A stretch of DNA of 64,000 bases from Curtobacterium sp. S6 (GTDB taxonomy: Bacteria; Actinomycetota; Actinomycetes; Actinomycetales; Micrococcaceae), in contig NZ_JHEL01000015.1 in assembly GCF_000710345.2 (NCBI RefSeq), forward strand, positions 248,001 through 312,000. The letters run 5' to 3'. Position numbers and translations under genes: made by a program. This document shows, piece after piece, positions 59,184 to 64,000 of this stretch. Position 1 is the stretch's first letter; each line of letters begins with the position of its first letter. The notes under the pieces were generated by a model. That model worked only from the letters and a program-made list of their open reading frames with translations, was not told where the DNA came from and made no database searches.

Positions 59184-60086
59184 ATGGAACAGAGAACATC
59201 GAGCGACACGGTCCGCACGCCCCGACCCCGGGTTTCTCCGGGCCGACGCCGCGCGGGCTCGGCGGCGGGACGTGAGCGGCTCGATGCCATGATGGAGCGT
59301 TCACGCCGCGACCTGGGCGTATCGGATGACCCGCTCCTCGTCTCCCGCGGGGAGTTGCCGACGGCTCGGGATCACCATGGCGAGGAAACTTCCCCGGTAT
59401 TGTCTCGTCTCCGGACGCCGGGTCCTGAGGGTTCTTCGGCGCGATGGCGTGGCCTCGTGCCCTCCCCACGAGCGGCGTTGGCCCTGGTGGCGCTCTTCGC
59501 CGTCGTGGTGCTCGGAGCCGTCGTGTTTCAATCCCAGGGGCGCGAAGCGGCGACGGTAGCCGTCCAGGCCTCCGGTAGCACCATCCCGTGGGAGTCCTTG
59601 GCCGCCTCATCGGGTGCTCCCGCCGGAGCATCGGCCGGAGAAGGCGAGGAAGTCGTCGTTCACGTGGTCGGCGCCGTGAAGACCCCCGGACTGGTCAGGC
59701 TGCCCCGTGGCTCCTTGGTCAACGACGCGATTCAAGCGGCAGGTGGCGCCAGCGAGACCGCCCGTTTGGAAGGCATCAACCTCGCCGAGGTCCTGGTCAG
59801 CGGGCGGCAGGTCAGGGTGCCGAGCACCGATGAGGCCTCGGGGCCGACGGAATCCGCCGGATCGAGCGGAACCCCGGGCGATCACGCGGACACGGGAAAG
59901 ATCAATATTAATTCTGCCAGCGCCGAGGATCTTCAGCGGCTCCCCAAGGTCGGCCCTAAACTGGCTCAACGCATCATCGAATGGCGGACGCAACACGGCC
60001 CCTTCCACAGCGCCGACGAGTTGGACGCGGTGCCGGGTATCGGGCCGGGCCTGCTGGCCTCCCTCGAACCTCTCGTCACATGGTGA
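59184..60086 (+). CDS. comEA: ComEA-like DNA-binding protein
   Basis: A 300-residue protein. A long basic N-terminal region (residues 1-90) precedes a membrane segment (about 97-115), an extracellular SLBB domain (about 156-212, VVVHVVGAVKTPGLVRLPRG) and a C-terminal helix-hairpin-helix pair (ININSASAEDLQRLPKVGPK, VPGIGPGLLASLEP) for DNA. It binds incoming single-surface DNA for uptake, with ComEC. Overlaps comEC by about 4-7 bp. Confidence 0.9.
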   Translation: MEQRTSSDTVRTPRPRVSPGRRRAGSAAGRERLDAMMERSRRDLGVSDDPLLVSRGELPTARDHHGEETSPVLSRLRTPGPEGSSARWRGLVPSPRAALALVALFAVVVLGAVVFQSQGREAATVAVQASGSTIPWESLAASSGAPAGASAGEGEEVVVHVVGAVKTPGLVRLPRGSLVNDAIQAAGGASETARLEGINLAEVLVSGRQVRVPSTDEASGPTESAGSSGTPGDHADTGKININSASAEDLQRLPKVGPKLAQRIIEWRTQHGPFHSADELDAVPGIGPGLLASLEPLVTW

Positions 60087-61651
60087 ACGTCAGAGGGTCG
60101 GCGCGGGGACCCCAAGCGACGGACTTCCGTCTGGCGCCCTCCGCGCTGGCGGCGTGGGCCACGGCGATCTACGTGTCGCGAGACGGGCATGTGGATAGCG
60201 TTTGGACGGCCCCGGTCCTCTGGGGCTGCGCAGCGGGCCTGGGAATTTTCGCGTGGTATCTGATGTCGAGGAATGGGCCCGCGGTCTGGCGCACCGCGGC
60301 CGTCGTCGCGTGCCTGGGGGCCCTCGGGGTGGCCGGTGTTCTGGGGAGGGTGGGATTCTCGAACCCGTCGAGCACCGAGGGCATGAGCCGCCTGGCCACA
60401 CAGGCCGCCGAGCAGGGAGTCACCGTGCGGGCTACTTTTGAGGTGGTCGGTGCTGCACGCAGCGTTTCGTCTCGCTTCGGAGGCGCAACGATGATCCCGG
60501 CGAGGCTTCACCGTCTCGAGGTGGGCCCCGAGAAGGCAACCGGGTCGATGCCGATCACCGTGCGGTGGTCCGGCCCTGACTCATCGTGGTTCTCTGACGA
60601 CGACCACGAGCTCATGTCCGCCGTGGCAACAATTCGCCCGGAAGCGGACGGGCGGATCTCTCTCAAGCTCCGCAATCGGCCTCGCGGTGTGGGCCGCGAA
60701 GGCCCCGTCAGGTCCGCCTCGACGTGGCGGAGCGATCTGAGGCGTAGCATGTCGGAAAGGAGTCAACGCCTCCTCGACACGGACGTCGGTGCATTGGTCA
60801 TGGGAATGAGCTACGGGGATGATTCACGGCTCAGCCCCGAGGCGCGGGATGCCATGAGAATCTCCGGCCTCACGCATCTCACGGCGGTCAGTGGATCCGA
60901 CGTGGCTCTCGTTGCGGTGGTCGGGACGTGGGCCGCCAGATCGATCCGTTGCCCCCGAATTGTCGGCTTCCTCGTGGCGATAGCAGCCGTGTGGGGATTT
61001 GTCCGTCTGGTAGGTCCAGAACCTTCCGTGCTGAGGGCATCATGGATGGGCATCCTGGGGGCCATAGGGATGACGCTGGGCCGAACGCGGCCGACGATGT
61101 CGGCATTGTGGGCCAGCATGGTCGGCCTGCTCATCCTGGACCCAGGCCTCTCGACGGACCTCGGCTTTGTGCTCTCGGTTCTGGCGACGTTAGGGATCCT
61201 CTCGCAGGGAACCGCGCTGAGCGAATGGCTCGTGCGGTTCTGCCCCCGGACGCTCGCGGATACGCTTTCCATGAGTATCGTCGCGACCGTGTGGTGTGCT
61301 CCGGTCGTGACCGCGATATCGGGAACGGTGGGGGCATTTACCGTCGTGGCAAACGTCCTCGTCGCCCCCGTGGTTCCGATCGTGACGGTGGTGGGCCTCG
61401 GAGCCACCCTGGCGGCCTCGATCCCTTCCGCGGCGGACGTGCTCACCGTGGTGGCAGGTTACGGCGCCAAGCCGATACTGGTCGTGGGGGAGACGATCGC
61501 ATCGTTGCCCGGTGCCTCCGTGCCGATCGGCGATGATACTCGGGCGATGGTCGGCACCATCCTGGTGAGTCTGGTGCTCGTCGTCGGGATCTTTCTTCTT
61601 TCCTCGTGGCAACGAACTAGACTGGTCAACGATCTTGAGGGAAAAGGATGA
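60080..61651 (+). CDS. comEC: ComEC/Rec2-type competence membrane protein (lacking C-terminal metallo-hydrolase domain)
   Basis: A 523-residue polytopic membrane protein. An N-terminal DUF4131-like/OB region (residues about 60-200) precedes the Competence domain (GLTHLTAVSGSDVALVAVVG; many hydrophobic helices from about 60970 on). Canonical ComEC ends with a beta-lactamase-fold nuclease domain of about 250 residues; this one stops after the membrane part (VGIFLLSSWQRTRL). That short form is frequent in actinobacteria. ATG 60080 and GTG 60083 are both in the comEA stop overlap and cannot be separated. Confidence 0.85.
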   Translation: MVNVRGSARGPQATDFRLAPSALAAWATAIYVSRDGHVDSVWTAPVLWGCAAGLGIFAWYLMSRNGPAVWRTAAVVACLGALGVAGVLGRVGFSNPSSTEGMSRLATQAAEQGVTVRATFEVVGAARSVSSRFGGATMIPARLHRLEVGPEKATGSMPITVRWSGPDSSWFSDDDHELMSAVATIRPEADGRISLKLRNRPRGVGREGPVRSASTWRSDLRRSMSERSQRLLDTDVGALVMGMSYGDDSRLSPEARDAMRISGLTHLTAVSGSDVALVAVVGTWAARSIRCPRIVGFLVAIAAVWGFVRLVGPEPSVLRASWMGILGAIGMTLGRTRPTMSALWASMVGLLILDPGLSTDLGFVLSVLATLGILSQGTALSEWLVRFCPRTLADTLSMSIVATVWCAPVVTAISGTVGAFTVVANVLVAPVVPIVTVVGLGATLAASIPSAADVLTVVAGYGAKPILVVGETIASLPGASVPIGDDTRAMVGTILVSLVLVVGIFLLSSWQRTRLVNDLEGKG

Positions 61652-61714
61652 TCCCCGCCCCGGTCGCGGTGTCTCATGATCGCCCACACTTCTCGCCGAC
61701 ACAGGGAGTTTGAC

Positions 61715-62731
61715 GTGCCTCCACGTTCACCGTCACGGACCGCACCGACGGGACCGACCTGGCGCGATGTCGAGCCAGCGCCCGTCGTTCTGCTGCACGG
61801 CTCGGAGGAATTCTTCGCGACCCAAGCACGCCGACGCATCGTAGAACAAGTGCGGGAGGCCGACGGCGAGGTCGAGGTCCACGATCTGTCGGCCAAGGAT
61901 TACACCCCCGGAACGTTGACCATGGCGACCAGCCCCTCGCTTTTCGGCGATGCACGCGTCGTCGTGATTCGGGAACTGGACAAGATGAGCGACGAGTTCT
62001 TGACCGAGAGCCTTCGCTACGTCGAGGCACCCGACCCGGAGTCCGTCGTGGTGCTCCAACACGGAGGAGGCAACCGGGGGAAACGACTCCTCGACGCCGT
62101 CAAGAAGGCGCGTCATCCGGTCGTGGAGTGCAAGCCGCTCAAGAACGATCGCGACAAGATGGATTTCGTGTACCAGCTCTTTCGTGCCGAGGAGCGTCGC
62201 ATCGAACCCGACGCGGCGAGGATGTTGATCGCGGCGGCGGGATCGGATGTCGCAGAGCTCGCGTCCGCGAGTCATCAGCTCATTTCGGATGGGCCTGCGA
62301 CCATCACCGATGCGGTCGTGGAAAAATACTACGGCGGCCGGGTCGAGGTCACCGCCTTTAAGGTCGCCGACGCGGCCGTCAGCGGACAAAGCGGCTTCGC
62401 GCTCAGGAGCTTGCGTCAGGCCCTGGATTCTGGCGTCGATCCGGTACCGCTGGTGGGCGCCATTTCGATGCGGGTCCGCCACATCGCGCAGGTTCACGGA
62501 CGTCGTGAGAGCCCGGCATCCCTGGCCAAAGCGCTAGGAATGGCACCGTGGCAGGTCGAACAGGCGCAACGGGATTCCCGACGATTCACCTCGGAATCTC
62601 TGAGCTGGGTCATTCGCGGGCTGGCGACGGCAGACGCACAGGTCAAAGGCGAAGGGCAGGACCCCATCTTCGCGCTCGAAAGGGCGGTGTTGACGTTGTC
62701 CATGGCAGGTTCACGGGGGAGGAGCCGGTAA
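61715..62731 (+). CDS. holA: DNA polymerase III delta subunit
   Basis: A 338-residue clamp-loader subunit. N-terminal AAA+-like domain without a working P-loop (VVLLHGSEEFFATQARRRIV), LFGDARVVVIRELDKM, and a C-terminal collar domain (TAFKVADAAVSGQSGFALRS). GTG at 61715 with AGGGAG 6 nt upstream is used; the ATG at 61676 extends a non-conserved stretch. It delivers the beta clamp. Followed by a strong terminator. Confidence 0.9.
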   Translation: MPPRSPSRTAPTGPTWRDVEPAPVVLLHGSEEFFATQARRRIVEQVREADGEVEVHDLSAKDYTPGTLTMATSPSLFGDARVVVIRELDKMSDEFLTESLRYVEAPDPESVVVLQHGGGNRGKRLLDAVKKARHPVVECKPLKNDRDKMDFVYQLFRAEERRIEPDAARMLIAAAGSDVAELASASHQLISDGPATITDAVVEKYYGGRVEVTAFKVADAAVSGQSGFALRSLRQALDSGVDPVPLVGAISMRVRHIAQVHGRRESPASLAKALGMAPWQVEQAQRDSRRFTSESLSWVIRGLATADAQVKGEGQDPIFALERAVLTLSMAGSRGRSR

Positions 62732-62776
62732 GGCCTCCGGCACGGCGGTCAGACGAACAAAGCCCTAGGGGATGCA

Positions 62777-62810
62777 CGAAGGGCCCCTCCCGGATGGGAG
62801 GGGCCCTTCG
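62777..62810. terminator. Bidirectional terminator between holA and rpsT
   Basis: Perfect 15-bp stem (62777-62791 with 62796-62810, CGAAGGGCCCCTCCC and complement), 4-nt loop, followed by CACTTTT on the plus strand. It serves convergent holA and rpsT. Confidence 0.85.
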
Positions 62811-62831
62811 GCTCACTTTTCCTGAAACAGG

Positions 62832-63095
62832 TTAGGAAAGAGCGTTGACTCGCTGGCTGAGGCCCGACTTCTTGTTCGCAGCGTTGTTCTTGTGCAGAAC
62901 ACCCTTGCTCACGGCCTTGTCGAACTTCTGGCCGGCGACGCTGAGGGCCTTGACGGCCTCATCCTTGTTGCCGGCGGCGACAGCGGAGTTCACCTTACGA
63001 ACCGCGGTGCGCAGCTCCGACTTATAAGCGTTGTTGCGCAGACGCGACTTCTCGTTCGTGAGGATGCGCTTCTTCTGGGACTTGATGTTAGCCAC
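62832..63095 (-). CDS. rpsT: 30S ribosomal protein S20
   Basis: An 87-residue helical, Lys/Arg/Ala-rich protein, [19 protein letters not shown] to [10 protein letters not shown], matching S20 throughout. GTG start at 63095 with GAAGG 9 nt upstream on the minus strand. It binds 16S rRNA early in assembly. Divergent 219-bp upstream gap holds its promoter. The holA-rpsT-lepA order is standard in actinobacteria. Confidence 0.97.
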   Translation of the reverse strand: MANIKSQKKRILTNEKSRLRNNAYKSELRTAVRKVNSAVAAGNKDEAVKALSVAGQKFDKAVSKGVLHKNNAANKKSGLSQRVNALS

Positions 63096-63314
63096 GTAAA
63101 AAACCTTCTGTTTTGTCTAATAGGTCAGTGAGGGCAAACGAGCCGGATCTTGACTGAGCGGCGTGGGGATGCCTATGGCAACCCGGCTCGCAGTGCCCGA
63201 TGACCATCGGACACACAGCTAACGAGTTTATCAGAGCCCATCACATGGAGCCAGGGTAAACACGCCATGAACCACGCCACGTCTCAACGGCATCGCCTGA
63301 GCCGTGGACCCGGA
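63096..63314. other. rpsT upstream region
   Basis: 219 bp between rpsT and the PemK-like gene, both on the minus strand. It holds the rpsT leader. GATAAACTCG (minus strand, about 63220-63230) could supply a -10 (TAAACT), giving a leader of over 100 nt. I see no gene. Confidence 0.35.
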
Positions 63315-63842
63315 TCACCGTACCGAGTTGGCCTCGGATACCACCCGATCGAAAATCTCCCGGCTGACGGTGGCGCCCTCACGCCGTACCTGCGCGGCGT
63401 CCACGCGGATCACCCGATCAATCTTGACCTCGGAGGCTCGGCCCTGCCTGTCCCACGGGCCGCTTCCGATATCGACGTAGCGCGCATCGGCATGGCTCCG
63501 GTTGTTGTGGTCTTTGCTCGTGAGCATGAGACCCAGCAGGTTCGCGCCGTCACGCCCCACCAAGAGGACCGGGCGGTCCTTGCCCTTTGAGTAGTCCTCT
63601 TCGAAGGGCACCCACGTCCAGACGATTTCGCCGGGATCCGGTCGACCGTCCGGCTTGGGCGCGTAGCTGGCCTCCAGCCGCCCGTGGAAATCCCCGGTAT
63701 AGCCGGATGCCCCACGATTCTGTCCCCGAGATGGGCCCTGCCCAGCGGGTCCGCCCGAGCTGTTCCGCAACTGCCGAACCTGACGATAAATCGAGCGTCC
63801 CAGGCGGAAGATTCTGTTCACGGTGTTCCCATCGAGATTCAT
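63315..63842 (-). CDS. PemK/MazF-like toxin-family protein without antitoxin
   Basis: A 175-residue protein. The C-terminal half matches the PemK/MazF fold: DPGEIVWTWVPFEEDYSKGK then DRPVLLVGRDGANLLGLML. The N-terminal 45 residues are helical/Arg rich (IFRLGRSIYRQVRQLRNSSG) and not part of the toxin fold. No antitoxin gene adjoins it: rpsT and lepA flank it. The family carries mRNA interferases, but this lineage's function is unknown. GGGG precedes the ATG. Divergent from lepA. Confidence 0.75.
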   Translation of the reverse strand: MNLDGNTVNRIFRLGRSIYRQVRQLRNSSGGPAGQGPSRGQNRGASGYTGDFHGRLEASYAPKPDGRPDPGEIVWTWVPFEEDYSKGKDRPVLLVGRDGANLLGLMLTSKDHNNRSHADARYVDIGSGPWDRQGRASEVKIDRVIRVDAAQVRREGATVSREIFDRVVSEANSVR

Positions 63843-63899
63843 GGCCCCAGCTTAGGGGAGAACTTCGCTAACCGCGGGAAAACGTGGGAAACTAAGACC

Positions 63900-63929
63900 T
63901 TGACCGGCACTAGCGTGCGTCCGTACCAG
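63900..63929 (+). promoter_or_regulatory. Candidate lepA promoter
   Basis: TTGACC (63900-63905), 18-nt spacer, TACCAG (63924-63929). GGAAAGGAAGG before the GTG is a Shine-Dalgarno. Confidence 0.35.
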
Positions 63930-63944
63930 GAAAGGAAGGCCCCC

Positions 63945-64000
63945 GTGGCACCACAGGCGAGTCAGGCCCCTCGGCCCGCCGCAACTGATCCGGCGATTCT
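63945..64000 (+). CDS. lepA: Elongation factor 4 (LepA), first codons only
   Basis: A GTG at 63945 opens MAPQASQAPRPAATDPAI, running off the right edge. The Ala/Pro-rich stretch ending ATDPAI resembles the N terminus of actinobacterial LepA before the GTPase domain, and lepA follows holA-rpsT in this phylum. GGAAAGGAAGG is 4-14 nt upstream. With only 18 codons visible, the identity rests mostly on position. Confidence 0.6.
   Translation, partial: MAPQASQAPRPAATDPAI

Overview
The window is high-GC DNA (mid-60s percent by eye) with dense, mostly co-directional genes. GTG and TTG starts are common, and many neighbouring genes overlap by a few bases (ATGA or GTGA). The gene content and order (ruvCAB-yajC-secDF-relA; alaS-ruvX-mltG-aroECKB-efp-nusB-pyrR; pyrRBC-carAB-pyrF-mihF-gmk-rpoZ-coaBC-metK-priA; leuS-degV-comEA-comEC-holA-rpsT-lepA) is that of an actinobacterium, most likely order Micrococcales and probably family Micrococcaceae. 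Support includes an actinobacterial-type integration host factor (mihF), a helicase-dead PriA, the MurT/GatD pair, a cysteine-free ribosomal protein S4, and DUF948/DUF6167 proteins before alaS. A species cannot be named from the sequence alone.

Layout. 1-1084: a pirin cut by the window edge and an AhpD-like protein, on the minus strand. 1241-6253: thrS and a HIT hydrolase (plus strand), with an FBP zinc-finger protein, a LOG-family protein and a DUF2797 protein on the minus strand. 6304-8318: murT-gatD (peptidoglycan amidation). 8517-11764: yebC and ruvCAB, with a candidate LexA box before ruvA. 11881-15485: yajC-secD-secF. 15647-20086: relA, overlapping a convergent AbiEi-like gene, then a DUF349 protein. 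20342-25518: hisS, aspS, dtd, rarA. 25519-26367: an atypical insert with a Tat-exported protein of unknown function. 26647-37864: rpsD, two small membrane-associated proteins, alaS, ruvX, mltG, the shikimate genes, efp and nusB. 37995-46914: the de novo UMP operon, with a PyrR-binding leader. 47093-53315: mihF, gmk, rpoZ, coaBC, metK, priA. 53287-55445: a minus-strand glycosyltransferase/hydrolase pair. 55630-62731: leuS, degV, comEA, comEC, holA. 62832-64000: rpsT, an orphan PemK-like toxin and the first codons of lepA.

The window is mainly core housekeeping: translation (five aminoacyl-tRNA synthetases, dtd, efp, S4, S20), recombination and repair, protein export, aromatic and pyrimidine synthesis, CoA and S-adenosylmethionine supply. 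Three observations stand out. First, mihF, essential in mycobacteria, carries a -1 frameshift at a short A run, and the broken frame runs in-frame into gmk. Second, at least ten genes carry a TANNNT -10 hexamer exactly 6-7 nt before the start codon, which predicts leaderless mRNAs; at ruvA this sits directly beside the candidate LexA box. Third, the unexplained Tat-protein insert has its own leader, hairpin and lower-GC codons.
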